Below, one piece after another: positions 20,701 through 29,511 of a DNA stretch of 64,000 bases. Numbering within the stretch: the stretch's first letter is position 1; every line of letters starts with the position of its first letter. The notes beneath the pieces are model-generated. The model was given only the letters and a program-made list of their open reading frames with translations. It did not search any database and was not told the origin of the DNA. Origin of the DNA: Rhodococcus sp. ABRD24 (lineage in GTDB: Bacteria > Actinomycetota > Actinomycetes > Mycobacteriales > Mycobacteriaceae); contig NZ_CP035319.1 in assembly GCF_004328705.1 (NCBI RefSeq), positions 3,472,001 through 3,536,000 on the forward strand, read 5' to 3'. Position numbers and translations under genes: made by a program.

Positions 20701-23700
20701 AGCTCGACCTCCACGAACAGTTCCGCGCCACACCGCCATACCGATCGCAACCCCTGGAACGCCGGTCCATACTCGTCACCGGCAACAGCCAGCCGGTCAT
20801 ACAGACCATCCACAGGCACGGCGACCGCACCATCCGGCGGCCACACTGCCAACCCCGCATCCAGTTCCGGCACACCTTCGATACCCAACACGCCCTGTGC
20901 GTGAAGAACCCACATGCTGTCGGCGGCCTCGGCACGGGAATGCACCGACACCGACCGGTAGCCGAGCTCGTCGGCACTGTCCACCACTACCTGCAACTGC
21001 ATCCCGACCTCGTCTGGGAGCACGAGAGGCGTCAGCAAAGTCAGCTCCTTCACCAGCGCACACCCCACTTCCGCTGCCGCACGCAACACCAGCTCCAAGA
21101 AGGCGGTCCCCGGTAACAGCACAAACCCACCCACGGCACGATCGGCCAGCCACGGATGGGTCGCCAGGCCGACTCGGCCGGTCAGTACCACACCGTCCCC
21201 GTCCGGGGACGTCACCACCGCCCCCAACAACGGATGACCAGCCGCCGATAACCCCAATGACGAGGCATCCCCACTACTCGAGACTCCATCCAACCAATAC
21301 CTGCGCCGCTGAAACGCATACGTCGGCAAAGACACCCCGCCCCCATGAGCAGGTCCCAGCAACGCGGCCCAATCCACTCCCACACCCGACACCTCGAGCT
21401 GCGCCGCGGACAGTAGGAACGCGTCCATGCCCCCGTCGTCACGCCGCAGCGAACCCACCACGGTCACCGGATCTGCGCTCACCTGAAGGTCACAAATTTG
21501 CTCGATACCGACCGTGAGCAGTGGATGCGGACTGACCTCGACGAAGACGTTGTACCCGTCCTCCAGTAGGGCCTGAGCTGCTTGTTGGAAACACACTGGT
21601 TCCCGCAGATTCCGGAACCAGTAGTCCGCGTCCAACTCGGTGCCGTCCAGTACACCACCGGTCACGCTGGACCAGAACGCCACCTGTGACGATCTGGGCG
21701 AAAGTTCGGTCAGCGCCTTCAACAGCGGTTTGCGGAGCACGTCGACCTGCGGCGAATGTGAGCCGTAGTCCACCGGGATCCGGCGGGCGTGAACGTTGTC
21801 GCGTGCACATGCTTCCAGGAAATCCTCGAGCTGCTCTGCCGCACCGGACACCACCGTTGCCTGTGGGCCGTTCACCGCAGCCACCGACAATTCGTCGTAT
21901 CCGGCCAGCAGCGTGGTGACCGGGTCGACAGGCAAGGACACCGTCACCATCCCGCCCTGCTCGGTCACAGCAATCAAGGCCGCCGACCGCAGGACTACTA
22001 CCCGAGCGGCATCCTCGAGAGACAAGGCCCCGGCCACACACGCCGCAGCAATCTCGCCTTGGGAATGACCCACGACCGCGTCCGGAACAACACCGGCCGA
22101 GCGCCACAGCTCGGCCAGCGACACCATCACCGCGAACAGCACAGGTTGAACCACGTCGACGCGATCCAGCGACGGCGTTCCTTCCGTACCCGCGAGCACG
22201 GTAAACAGCGACCAATCCACCAGCGGAGAAAACGCAGCGTCACACTCGGCCATCTTCCGAGCGAACACCGGCGAACAGTCCAGTAGCTGTCTTCCCATGC
22301 CCAGCCATTGAGCCCCTTGACCAGGGAATACCAGCACGGTTTTGCGCGGCACTCCAGCCACACCGGTAACCACGCCAGGCCTCGGAGTCTGTTCCAACAG
22401 CGCAGTCAGCCCCGCAAGCAACTGGTCACGATCCGCACCTACCGCCACCGCACGGTGGTCGAACCGCGACCGCTGAGACACCAACGACCGCGCCACGTCC
22501 TGCACGTTCATCGACGGGTCACCGGCCACGAAATCTCGCAGACGCCGCACCTGCCCCGTCAACGCCTCCGGCGTGCGACCCGAGACCACCCACGCCACCG
22601 GCCCGTCCCCACCAGGACCGGAGTCGGTCACCGGTTCGGTCACCGACTCCGGTGCCTGCTCGAGGATGACGTGGGCATTGGTACCACTGATACCGAACGC
22701 CGACACCGCAGCACGACGCGGACGACCGGCCTCAGGCCAGTCCCGTTGCTCAGTGAGCAGCGCCACCCGCCCCGCATCCCAATCCACATGCGAGGACGGG
22801 GAATCCACATGCAACGTCTTGGGCAACACCCCATGACGCATCGCCTGCACCATCTTGATCACCCCGGCCACACCGGCAGCCGCCTGCGTGTGCCCGATGT
22901 TCGACTTGACCGAACCCAACCACACCGGCCGATCCTCCGGCCGATCCTGCCCATACGTGGCCAGCAAAGCCTGCGCCTCGATCGGATCACCCAACCTGGT
23001 CCCCGTACCGTGCGCCTCCACCACATCCACCTCAGCCGCGGACACCCCCGCATTGGCCAACGCACGCCGAATCACCCGCTGCTGCGAAGGACCGTTCGGC
23101 GCGGTCAAACCATTGGACGCACCATCCTGATTGACCGCACTGCCCCGCACCACCGCCAACACCCGATGCCCGTTACGTTGGGCATCGGACAACCGCTCCA
23201 ACACCAGCACACCCGAACCCTCACCGAACGCGGTCCCGTCGGCCGCGTCGGCGAAGGGCTTGCACCGGCCATCCGGCGCCAACCCTCGCTGCCGGGAGAA
23301 CTCCACAAACGTCCCCGGGGTTGTCATCACCGTGACCCCACCGGCCAACGCCAGCGAACATTCCCCCGACCGCAACGCCGCCACCGCCTGATGCAACGCC
23401 ACCAGACCTGACGAACACGCCGTATCCACCGATACCGCAGGCCCTTCCAACCCCAGCACATACGACACCCGACCCGACACCACACTGGGCGAAGAGCCGG
23501 TCAGTCGATACCCCTCCACTTCATGGTCAGCCCCGACTCCGAGTATCCCGCCAAAAGTCTGTCCGAGGACACCGACGAACACGCCAGTGTCACTGCCAAG
23601 CAACGAATCCGGCCTGATACCCGCCCGTTCCAACGCCTCCCATGCCGTCTCCAACAGCAATCGCTGCTGAGGATCCATCGCAATCGCTTCTCGCGGACTG

Positions 23701-24035
23701 ATCCCGAAGAACTCCGGATCGAAATCGCCCGCTTGGTAGAGGAACCCGCCCTCCCGCACATACGACTTTCCCGCAACACCCGGCTCCGGGGAAAACAAGC
23801 CCGACTGATCCCACCCACGATCAGATGGCCACACCGACACCACGTCACGACCCTCGGTAACCAGACGCCACAGATCGTCCGGCGACTCCACACCGCCCGG
23901 AAAACGACACCCCATACCGATGATCGCTACCGGCTCCGAGGCCTGCTGCGTCAACTCGCGCAGCTTGGCCCTGCTTTCCTGAAGCTCGGCTGTGACACGT
24001 CGTAGGAGATGTTGCAACTTTTGCTGATCGACCAT
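17775..24035 (-). CDS. PKS2: terminal polyketide module with dead DH and Ser-less thioesterase (2086 aa)
   Basis: Order: N-terminal docking coiled coil 1-33, KS 34-460 (Cys207, DTACSSGL), AT about 555-850 (GHSQGE; YGSH in place of YASH, so methylmalonyl-CoA is likely but less sure), DH about 940-1230, KR structural half and KR about 1240-1680 (LDD, Y-x3-N present), ACP about 1700-1775 (Ser1733), TE about 1810-2086. The DH motif reads [13 protein letters not shown]: the catalytic His is Arg966, and the Asp of the second motif is Glu (LLESMLHG), so no dehydration is expected. No ER. In the TE, the GxSxG elbow reads GYAVGG with Ala1933 for Ser, while the Asp and His regions remain. Predicted action: one extension, ketoreduction, no self-release. 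The N-terminal coiled coil marks it as an acceptor, probably from PKS1. Confidence 0.95.
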   Translation of the reverse strand: MVDQQKLQHLLRRVTAELQESRAKLRELTQQASEPVAIIGMGCRFPGGVESPDDLWRLVTEGRDVVSVWPSDRGWDQSGLFSPEPGVAGKSYVREGGFLYQAGDFDPEFFGISPREAIAMDPQQRLLLETAWEALERAGIRPDSLLGSDTGVFVGVLGQTFGGILGVGADHEVEGYRLTGSSPSVVSGRVSYVLGLEGPAVSVDTACSSGLVALHQAVAALRSGECSLALAGGVTVMTTPGTFVEFSRQRGLAPDGRCKPFADAADGTAFGEGSGVLVLERLSDAQRNGHRVLAVVRGSAVNQDGASNGLTAPNGPSQQRVIRRALANAGVSAAEVDVVEAHGTGTRLGDPIEAQALLATYGQDRPEDRPVWLGSVKSNIGHTQAAAGVAGVIKMVQAMRHGVLPKTLHVDSPSSHVDWDAGRVALLTEQRDWPEAGRPRRAAVSAFGISGTNAHVILEQAPESVTEPVTDSGPGGDGPVAWVVSGRTPEALTGQVRRLRDFVAGDPSMNVQDVARSLVSQRSRFDHRAVAVGADRDQLLAGLTALLEQTPRPGVVTGVAGVPRKTVLVFPGQGAQWLGMGRQLLDCSPVFARKMAECDAAFSPLVDWSLFTVLAGTEGTPSLDRVDVVQPVLFAVMVSLAELWRSAGVVPDAVVGHSQGEIAAACVAGALSLEDAARVVVLRSAALIAVTEQGGMVTVSLPVDPVTTLLAGYDELSVAAVNGPQATVVSGAAEQLEDFLEACARDNVHARRIPVDYGSHSPQVDVLRKPLLKALTELSPRSSQVAFWSSVTGGVLDGTELDADYWFRNLREPVCFQQAAQALLEDGYNVFVEVSPHPLLTVGIEQICDLQVSADPVTVVGSLRRDDGGMDAFLLSAAQLEVSGVGVDWAALLGPAHGGGVSLPTYAFQRRRYWLDGVSSSGDASSLGLSAAGHPLLGAVVTSPDGDGVVLTGRVGLATHPWLADRAVGGFVLLPGTAFLELVLRAAAEVGCALVKELTLLTPLVLPDEVGMQLQVVVDSADELGYRSVSVHSRAEAADSMWVLHAQGVLGIEGVPELDAGLAVWPPDGAVAVPVDGLYDRLAVAGDEYGPAFQGLRSVWRCGAELFVEVELPESMTDVSRFGVHPALLESMLHGQLVDVDPNPGRVRLPFCWQGVTLHATGASLLRARITPVPGDIDAVSIQVADAVGRTVLTTRSLTVQEVSSAQLDSVSVQNGLHGVQWTPLAAQVISQVDAETFVDGEVFGSRVQNQDVTVPAVVVFDRGAVVAGEDQDVPRRVRDSTHEMLRVLQVWLGGVRCAASTLVVVTHGAVGQAGHDVTDLAGSAVWGLVRSAQSEAPGRIVLVDTDTDELTAEGLAAVIVSGEPQVVIRAGVVHVARLTRLPVPAARDTGKTIRPVPVDLPRPVSGAGGVVSAGTVLVTGGTGGLGAALARHLVANHGVQSLVLGSRRGAAAPGASQLVTELGELGALVRIVACDVATREGVAELLAAVPEQFPLTGVVHAAGVLDDGVIASLTPDRMDKVLAAKADAAWYLHEATSRMDLGMFALYSSAAGVLGNAGQGNYAAANVFLDGFAEHRRASGLAATSIAWGFWASNTGMTGHLADTDTARLGRVGLSPISTEQGLAMFDAALVAGRAAVVAAPLDHVALDAQVRAGTLIPLLRGLVSSARRRPMPEQSRAREAVLRERVSALADAERLPMLLGVVRDQMAVVLGHDGRDAIDPARHFRELGFDSLAAVEARNRLNTITGLRLPATLIFDHPTPATLARHILDELLGSHGETVAAQMRPSDAVHESTEVRAAEPAAPEGTLVGLIRQAIADNKFTQGLAFLRAAAKLRPRFDHSSGRMPAAIGISGGDVMPHLVFINAPEVLGGSVQYTQLAAHLGDHRRVSAIPLSGYEPDEPLPTSLDAAIDSIVKTVLDTVGQDEFVLGGYAVGGNIAHAVAARLLEQGDTQLQGLVILDGHIAHEANERQLNGRGDHMLEMDTTMPDVAGLTTARLTAFGWWFDLAMQIEHKPLDCATLFVAFTRSSPVHQGLDEVPIEEWSTAQTVRAVDADHAALSGAEARVTARLMDQWLTQLSAGIRPIQ
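22685..23489 (-). repeat. KS inverted repeat, right copy (PKS2)
   Basis: Reverse-oriented partner of 8134-8937; see that entry. The match includes silent positions, so it reflects recent shared origin or conversion rather than protein constraint alone. Confidence 0.85.
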
Positions 24036-24045
24036 TTCGGAACCT

Positions 24046-24192
24046 CTATTCCAAATAGCAAGAACCGAATCCAGGTAGAGGCTGGGGTATGCCGAACTCG
24101 TCGTTCAACAAAGCGGAAACCTCATCATCTGTCGTCGATTCGATATATGCCAACTGAGCAGAGTTCGACGGGGCGATGAATTCGTTTGACAT
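24046..24192 (-). CDS. 48-aa frame ending in a PKS-type docking motif (relic or free docking peptide)
   Basis: ATG 24192 opens a 48-codon frame that stops 10 bp before the PKS2 start codon. It begins MSNEF and carries [16 protein letters not shown], which closely matches the C-terminal tail of PKS1 (MTNEF near the start of the tail and [10 protein letters not shown] at the end). About 13 extra residues follow. It may be the residue of a lost upstream PKS whose tail once docked onto PKS2, or a small protein in its own right. No strong ribosome site is visible. Confidence 0.5.
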   Translation of the reverse strand: MSNEFIAPSNSAQLAYIESTTDDEVSALLNDEFGIPQPLPGFGSCYLE

Positions 24193-24251
24193 CGGCCGCG
24201 ATCGGCTCGAGCTCGACAGCATCTGTCACGAGGGTCGCGGCACACTCGACT

Positions 24252-24380
24252 TCAGTCTGCGCTCGACTGCGTGAGCCATTGGTCTGCCAGCCGTGCCGTC
24301 AGTTGCGCACCTTGCCAGGTACCACCGACGTCTGCGGAAAGCCGACTGCCATCGTTCCGCATTGCCGTCGCCCGGTCCAT
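24252..24380 (-). pseudogene. Third thioesterase C-terminal tail (PKS relic)
   Basis: A 42-codon frame ends in LTARLADQWLTQSSAD. This aligns with the last residues of the PKS2 thioesterase ([16 protein letters not shown]) and of the free thioesterase (TTAQVVDQWLRQLSAN). DNA similarity to the PKS2 3' end is evident over about 55 bp around 24262-24300. Only the last turn of the domain survives, so this is a fragment. Confidence 0.6.
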
Positions 24381-24706
24381 CCGCCCGCCCCCATTAGCTA
24401 ACTCGAAAAGTGCGTATCAGCATCACGCAAGAACACGTTCTAGTCAAGCGATGGACGGCGCCAGTTCCTCATGGCATGCTGGCGGCATGTCAGGCCGGCG
24501 ACGCCATGGTGCAGCGCAGAGCACTCCGTGCGGTCGGTTCATTGCAGACCGCCGGCGCGGCCTCGGCAAGGCTCTGCATGTCAGTCGCGAGAACAGGTTC
24601 TACACCTCGGGGTGCCGCAGCTGCAATCCGGAAAGAAGTAGCCATTGTCGATTGTGAACATACGTCCATTCCGCCGAAATTGTCGACTGTACGGGAGCTT
24701 TGAGAA
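24381..24706. other. Divergent upstream region between PKS2 relics and the free thioesterase gene
   Basis: A 98-codon plus-strand frame crosses this stretch and stops 3 bp before the thioesterase ATG, but it has no recognisable features and is low-complexity Ala/Arg-rich, so I do not call it. A GGAG ribosome site precedes ATG 24707. Promoters for both directions are expected here. Confidence 0.35.
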
Positions 24707-26194
24707 ATGACCAAAGAGAAAGGCCAGCTCGTCGAGGCATCGGGCGAATCCATGGATGAGAATCACCCCATCGAGTGGTCCAAAATTCCCACTCCTACAT
24801 CATTGCCCGCGGTGGCGCCCTGCGACTGGACTGAAGCGCTGAACGGGCCCGAAATTGACAATAACCAGGTCATAGTTCTGGACTGCCGCAGAGATGAATC
24901 CGGTGCGCTTCCAGCCGACACGAATGCCATGACCCAGAAGGTGTCGGCCGCTTTGCGGTCCTGGTCCGGGCAACAACGGTTCGATTCCAGCACGTTCCTG
25001 GTGCTCACCCGCGGCGCTGTTTCGGTATCGACTGACGAAGTTGTGCACCCGACAGGATCGGCGATATGGGAGCTTGTGAAGTCGGCTCAATCAGAGAACC
25101 CGGGGCGGATCATTCTCGTAGACACCGACTCTCCCGACAAAGGCCTCGGGGAATTGTCCGGGCTCATGGCTGTGCGGAACATGACCGTCACCGCAGTCGC
25201 CAGCGCCGAACCTCGCCTCGCCATGCGCGGAGACATCCTGTTTGCACCGCGACGCGACGGGACCGGACACGCCCCAGACCGAGCCGCCGTGGCCGCCGAG
25301 GACGTCGAGCAGTCTCCCGCAGTGAGCTCGGAATCCGCTGACCCATCAATTGTCCGCATGTTCAGACAGGCGGTCGCGGACGACAAGTTCGGCGACGGCC
25401 TGGAGTTCCTTCTTGCGGCTGCGAAGCTCCGACCGGCGTTCGACCACCATACGACAGGAATACCGAGCGGCATCGGACTCAGTGGTGGCACGCCCCATAA
25501 TAGTGGCGGAGATACCCTGCCTCACGTTGTATTGATTTGCACCCCGGCATTCCTCGGCGGATACATTCAGTACATTCTGCTTGCCGCGCATTTGGGCGGT
25601 CACCGCCGTGTATCGGTCATCCCGCTCTCGGGATACGAGCCGGAGGAGCCCTTGCCGGCGTCGCTCGACGCCGCCATCGAAAGTATCGCCAAGACCGTCC
25701 TCGATACGGTTGGGGACGACGAATTCGTCCTGGCCGGCATGTCAGGAGGAGGAAACCTCGCCCACGCCACTGCAGCTCGATTGCTGAAAGAAGGCAATAG
25801 CCGGCTGCAGGGTTTGATCATCTTCGATTCCTTCATTGCTCGAGAGGCGAACGAGCGCCAAGTGGGAACCGCGAGAGACGCTGTGGTCGATACGGAAGCA
25901 ATGATCCCCGACCTTGCCGGCTTCACCACTGAACGGTTGACCGCTCTAGCGTGCTGGCTCGATCTGTTACTGCAACTCGAGTACCAGCCTGTCGAATGCA
26001 AGGCGCTCGTCATCAGGTGCACGAAACCGTCACCAACGCACAACCTCAACGAGTGGCCCATCGAAAGTTGGTCAACCGAACAGACTGTCCAGACCGTGGA
26101 TGCGGAACATGTCGCACTGTGCAGTACTGAGGCGCATACGACCGCACAGGTGGTTGACCAATGGTTGAGGCAGTTGAGCGCAAACGACGGTTGA
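24707..26194 (+). CDS. Free-standing KR-structural-half/thioesterase fusion (495 aa)
   Basis: Residues ~40-170 match the N-terminal, non-catalytic half of PKS ketoreductases (VIVLDCRRD, a VLTRGAVS strand, GSAIWELVKSAQSENPGRI, VDTDSP), as seen in PKS1 and PKS2. The catalytic KR half and ACP are missing; a linker leads straight into a thioesterase at ~205-490 that is a clear paralogue of the PKS2 TE (shared [13 protein letters not shown], [14 protein letters not shown], LQGLxIxD). Unlike PKS2, the nucleophile is present: GMSGGG with Ser346; the Asp (FDSF) and His (DAEH) are also in place. I infer that it releases the chain from PKS2 in trans, the KR half perhaps acting as a docking scaffold; a type II editing thioesterase is the alternative. 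It probably arose by an internal deletion in a duplicated PKS 3' end. Confidence 0.88.
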   Translation: MTKEKGQLVEASGESMDENHPIEWSKIPTPTSLPAVAPCDWTEALNGPEIDNNQVIVLDCRRDESGALPADTNAMTQKVSAALRSWSGQQRFDSSTFLVLTRGAVSVSTDEVVHPTGSAIWELVKSAQSENPGRIILVDTDSPDKGLGELSGLMAVRNMTVTAVASAEPRLAMRGDILFAPRRDGTGHAPDRAAVAAEDVEQSPAVSSESADPSIVRMFRQAVADDKFGDGLEFLLAAAKLRPAFDHHTTGIPSGIGLSGGTPHNSGGDTLPHVVLICTPAFLGGYIQYILLAAHLGGHRRVSVIPLSGYEPEEPLPASLDAAIESIAKTVLDTVGDDEFVLAGMSGGGNLAHATAARLLKEGNSRLQGLIIFDSFIAREANERQVGTARDAVVDTEAMIPDLAGFTTERLTALACWLDLLLQLEYQPVECKALVIRCTKPSPTHNLNEWPIESWSTEQTVQTVDAEHVALCSTEAHTTAQVVDQWLRQLSANDG

Positions 26195-26220
26195 CCTAGT
26201 CCGATGTCATTCGGCGCGGC

Positions 26221-26250
26221 CGGCTCCATGGCGAGGTCGCCATGGAGCCG
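26221..26250 (+). terminator. Hairpin terminator after the free thioesterase gene
   Basis: Perfect 13-bp arms (26221-26233 and 26238-26250) with a 4-base loop, 27 bp past the stop codon. No T-run follows, as is common in actinobacteria. Confidence 0.75.
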
Positions 26251-26289
26251 GGGTCGGGTGCCTGGCAACACCGCTGCCGCCACGTTGGT

Positions 26290-26570
26290 CTGAGCACAGG
26301 CGGCGTCGCTTCCTCGACCCGAACGGCACCGGCGACCGCAAGCCTGCGATCACCATCGTTTCCCGATATCGAAGGCCACCTCGTGCATGTCGATATCGAG
26401 AAGGTTGCCCGATGAAAAAGTGGCCACGGCAATAGGTTTCCTCTACACCCGCGAATCGACGTCGGAATCCCAACGGGCCGCTGCCCTCGCGGTCCGGAAC
26501 ATTCACTACAACTGCCTTCGACCCCACACCGCCGCCTGGAACCGGCCCGCGCCTCTGCAGGAATTGCACC
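26290..26570 (+). pseudogene. IS481-family transposase remnant
   Basis: Fragments of an IS481-type integrase can be read: a GHLVHVDIEKVAR block (holding the first catalytic Asp context) and, after a deletion and frame change, a C-terminal block with FLYTRESTSESQRAAAL and HYNCLRPHTA. The core between them is missing. It sits at the right edge of the polyketide island. Confidence 0.65.
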
Positions 26571-26942
26571 GGTCAGCGCCACTCGCCACGGAGTTGGGGT
26601 GCGCTTACCTTTGTGGTCTGGCAACGGGTTGGAGGGTGAGGGGCGCCGGTGACGCGGGCAACGGCAGGGCTGCGCGTCGAGGAGAGTCGTACGTCGAGTT
26701 GGCAAGCGGGGCCGCGACGGTCGTCGAGGTGTATCGACTCATGCCATGACGCACGCCACCAATGGATGGCTGGGTGCGATACCAGCAGCCGAGTCCGGGT
26801 GATGCCCGAATTGTGAAGTTCATGATCTTTTCACCCTCCTGTCAATCCGCGCACCCCTCTTCAGTGTCCGACGCCACCTAACTTGATTGGTCCAGACCAA
26901 TTTCTGGATGTGGTCTGGTGACGCCGAAGACAAGGAATCCTC
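26571..26942. other. 372-bp upstream region of the metallophosphoesterase gene
   Basis: No gene can be supported. GTTTCTGG-like or other regulatory boxes were not found. Includes the TTGGTCC/GGTCCAGACCAA area near 26885-26905, where a partly palindromic TTGGTCCAGACCAA is seen (26886-26899), a possible operator. Confidence 0.4.
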
Positions 26943-28610
26943 GTGAGACGCAAAACTCTTGTGATTGCCGCCGTGACTGCGGCGCTCGCTGCACCGGGCA
27001 TTGCCCAGGCAGACCCTGTGTGGGGTAGCGCGGGAAGCCTCGGCCCCGGGTGGGGCAGCTCGGTTGGCGGGAACGACGCGGCGCCCGCAGCGCCGGGCGT
27101 CAGTGTTCCCGGTGGACGGTACGAGCACGCCGTCGAGCTGAAGTTCAGCACCGAGTGGGGAGCGACCGTCCGCTACACGTTGGACGGGACGACCCCGACC
27201 AGCGACAGCCAGGCCTACCGGCCGGGCCACCCGCTGAAGATCACCGCGGACACGAACGTGACTGCCGTCGCGTTCCGCGGCGACAAGGCAAGCGCACCCG
27301 TCTCGTTCGGTTACCTGATCCGGACGACGGAGAAGCCGATCGCGCAGGTCGTCGTAATGTCCGATGTCCATGTGGGCGACTACGACAAGAACACGAAGAA
27401 GTACGAGAGCTTCTTCGACACCATCGGATCGATCTTCCCGAAGCCCGACGCGATCTTGTCCAACGGCGACATGATCAACGACAACTGGAATGGCAAGGGA
27501 CCGGACCACAAGATCGTCTCGAGGATCTTCCAGGAGAATCTCGAGCGCAAGGGCATGACGGACACCCAGGTGCTGATGTCGTACGGCAACCACGACGCGT
27601 ACCTCGAGGACATGCGTGCCGGCTATCCCAAGGAGTGGTTCCCGGACTCCGGCGGCGGCTACTACGAATCCGACGTCAACGGTGTGCACGTGTTCACGGT
27701 GAACACGGAGAAGTACAACAACGACACTGCGCAGCGAAACTGGTTGAAGGGCAGGCTGACCGAGCTTACTGCCGATCCGGCTCAGGTCACCAAGCCGATT
27801 CTCGTTCAGGGGCACCGTCCCACCACCGGCACGGCAATGGATGGCCAGCAGGCGTCCAATCCGCGGCTGGCCGAGGATCTGAAGGCGTTCCCTCAGGTGT
27901 TCTACTTCTCAGGGCACTCGCATCTGAACAACAATGACGACCGGTCCATCCATCAGCGAGATTTCACGTCCGTGAACGACGGTTCCATGTCGTACATCGA
28001 GTTCGATCGTGGTTATCAGATGGTCACCGAGACAGGGCTCGCGAATCGTTTCGAGTCCCCGACCTCCCAGGCGCTCTTCGTCGAGGTCTACCAGGACCGC
28101 GTTGAGATCGGCCGCGTCAATATGGCCGCCGACAAGCACGACATCTACACCGGCGGACAGTGGTCTTCGGACTGGCAGCCGCCGTACTCGAGCGCGGGCA
28201 CGTTGAGCGGATCGAGTTGGAAGGTTGAGCTGAAGGGATCGACGAGCCAGCAGATCAAGGACAACTTCCGGTACGCGGCCGCCGCACGCAACACGGTGCC
28301 CCCGGAGTTCACCTCGACCACCCCGCTGTCGATGGTGACCGGCGCGGACGGTGCGACGTCCGTGCGGATCGCGCAGGCTCGGGACGACCAGATGGTCCAC
28401 CACTACCGGGTCGACATCACGAATACGACTACCGGCGCGAAGGTCGTGTCGTCGAAGGTGTTGTCGGACTTCTACTTCATGCCGCGCCCGAACAGTCTGG
28501 ACATCCCGGTCCCGGACGCGGTGGTTGGTAACGCGTACGAGGCGAAGGTCGTTGCGGTGGACGCGTACGGCAACGCGTCTCCGGAGACGGCTCTGACGTT
28601 CACGCGCTGA
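26943..28610 (+). CDS. Secreted metallophosphoesterase with chitobiase/FN3-like N-terminal domain (555 aa)
   Basis: GTG start; the first ~23 residues are a signal peptide (KTLVIAAVTAALAAPGIAQA). Residues ~50-123 form a CHB_HEX_C-type beta-sandwich (YTLDGTTPTSDSQAY). The calcineurin-like phosphoesterase core follows with its metal ligands in order: SDVH at 140-143, NGDMIND near 175, YGNHDAY near 213 and SGHSHLN near 325, which define a two-metal centre. The last ~150 residues look like another beta-sandwich. It should hydrolyse phosphate esters outside the membrane; the substrate is not predictable. It is monocistronic, with a strong terminator 14 bp past the stop. Confidence 0.9.
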   Translation: MRRKTLVIAAVTAALAAPGIAQADPVWGSAGSLGPGWGSSVGGNDAAPAAPGVSVPGGRYEHAVELKFSTEWGATVRYTLDGTTPTSDSQAYRPGHPLKITADTNVTAVAFRGDKASAPVSFGYLIRTTEKPIAQVVVMSDVHVGDYDKNTKKYESFFDTIGSIFPKPDAILSNGDMINDNWNGKGPDHKIVSRIFQENLERKGMTDTQVLMSYGNHDAYLEDMRAGYPKEWFPDSGGGYYESDVNGVHVFTVNTEKYNNDTAQRNWLKGRLTELTADPAQVTKPILVQGHRPTTGTAMDGQQASNPRLAEDLKAFPQVFYFSGHSHLNNNDDRSIHQRDFTSVNDGSMSYIEFDRGYQMVTETGLANRFESPTSQALFVEVYQDRVEIGRVNMAADKHDIYTGGQWSSDWQPPYSSAGTLSGSSWKVELKGSTSQQIKDNFRYAAAARNTVPPEFTSTTPLSMVTGADGATSVRIAQARDDQMVHHYRVDITNTTTGAKVVSSKVLSDFYFMPRPNSLDIPVPDAVVGNAYEAKVVAVDAYGNASPETALTFTR

Positions 28611-28623
28611 TCGCGCGGGACTT

Positions 28624-28657
28624 CCGGGGTGGCGGGTCGGTGCACCCGCCACCCCGG
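28624..28657 (+). terminator. Perfect hairpin terminator
   Basis: 14-bp perfect arms (28624-28637 and 28644-28657) around a six-base loop, just after the metallophosphoesterase stop. Confidence 0.88.
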
Positions 28658-28784
28658 GCCGAACTTCGCGAATACCCCGCTTGTCTCGAATGCATGGACG
28701 AGAGAGGCAAACACCGATCCAGCGCCGCCGCTCGAGGCAGACTGACAGAGCCGAGAGCGGTCGGACGATCGGAAGGGGATTGGG

Positions 28785-29432
28785 GTGGGGCAGGACGCCG
28801 GAAATGACAAGGTCGTCGAGGTCTTCGACAGGATGGCTGCCAGATACGAGAAGCAGATGGGCCTGTTCGAGCGGTTCGTTCTGGGGCGGGCTCGCCAGTG
28901 GGCTGTCGCGCAGGCCGAGGGCGCGGTGCTCGAGATCGCGGTGGGCAGCGGGTTGAACCTGCCGCTCTACGGCTCACAGGTCGATCACATCGTGGGAGTG
29001 GATCTGTCGGAGGGCATGCTCGACATCGCCCGGCGGAAGGTGGCCCGCGCCGACACGGCGCGGATCGAGTTACGTCAGGGTGACGCGCAGGCCTTGGACC
29101 TGCCGGACGATTCGGTCGACACCGTGGTTTCCACGTTCACGTTCTGCACTATCCCCGACCCGAAACTGGCGAGTGAGGAGGCATTTCGGGTCCTGGTGCC
29201 GGGCGGGCAATTCGTTCTGGCCGAGCACGGGCCGTCTACGAACGCGCTCGGCCGGGCACTGATGCGGGTGGTCGAGCCGTTGAGCGTTCGCTTCGGTGCC
29301 GATCACCTCACCCGAAACCCTGTGCCGTATCTAGTGGATGCCGGGTTCGAGATCGACCAGGTCGAGCGTACCGGGCGCGGCGGCATCGTCTTTCGGGTCC
29401 TGGCACACAAGCCAGGGACAGCTGCCGGTTAG
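28785..29432 (+). CDS. Class I SAM-dependent methyltransferase, UbiE/PmtA-like (215 aa)
   Basis: GTG 28785 follows GGAAGGGG. Motif I is VLEIAVGSGLNLPLY near residue 48; an acidic GVDLSEGML ends strand 2, then QGDAQALDLPDDSVDTVVS, CTIPDP and LVPGGQFVLAEHG. This pattern is shared by small methyltransferases acting on quinones, phospholipids or arsenicals, and the N-terminal AARYEKQMGLFERFVLGRAR helix is typical. The substrate is not deducible. It stands alone, convergent with mmsA. Confidence 0.85.
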   Translation: MGQDAGNDKVVEVFDRMAARYEKQMGLFERFVLGRARQWAVAQAEGAVLEIAVGSGLNLPLYGSQVDHIVGVDLSEGMLDIARRKVARADTARIELRQGDAQALDLPDDSVDTVVSTFTFCTIPDPKLASEEAFRVLVPGGQFVLAEHGPSTNALGRALMRVVEPLSVRFGADHLTRNPVPYLVDAGFEIDQVERTGRGGIVFRVLAHKPGTAAG

Positions 29433-29511
29433 ACGGTCACCCCTACGACTGGACGGAATGGGTGGCCCCGCAACCAGAATCGGTCGCGAAGCCACCCTTG
29501 CCATCCGGCAT

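Noticed and set aside
22308..23411. 367-codon plus-strand frame across the PKS2 KS
   Set aside because: Same repetitive Arg/His/Pro pattern as antisense frames in PKS1; it reflects the duplicated KS DNA.
17775..24035. Sequence error explaining the Ser to Ala change in the PKS2 thioesterase
   Set aside because: The codon is a clean GCG within an intact frame, and the DH in the same protein is also inactivated. It needs more than one base change from the paralogue's TCA. An error is still possible and a resequencing check is listed.
24410..24703. 97-codon frame ending 3 bp before the free thioesterase
   Set aside because: The coupling is suggestive but the sequence is low-complexity with no features; more likely untranslated leader.
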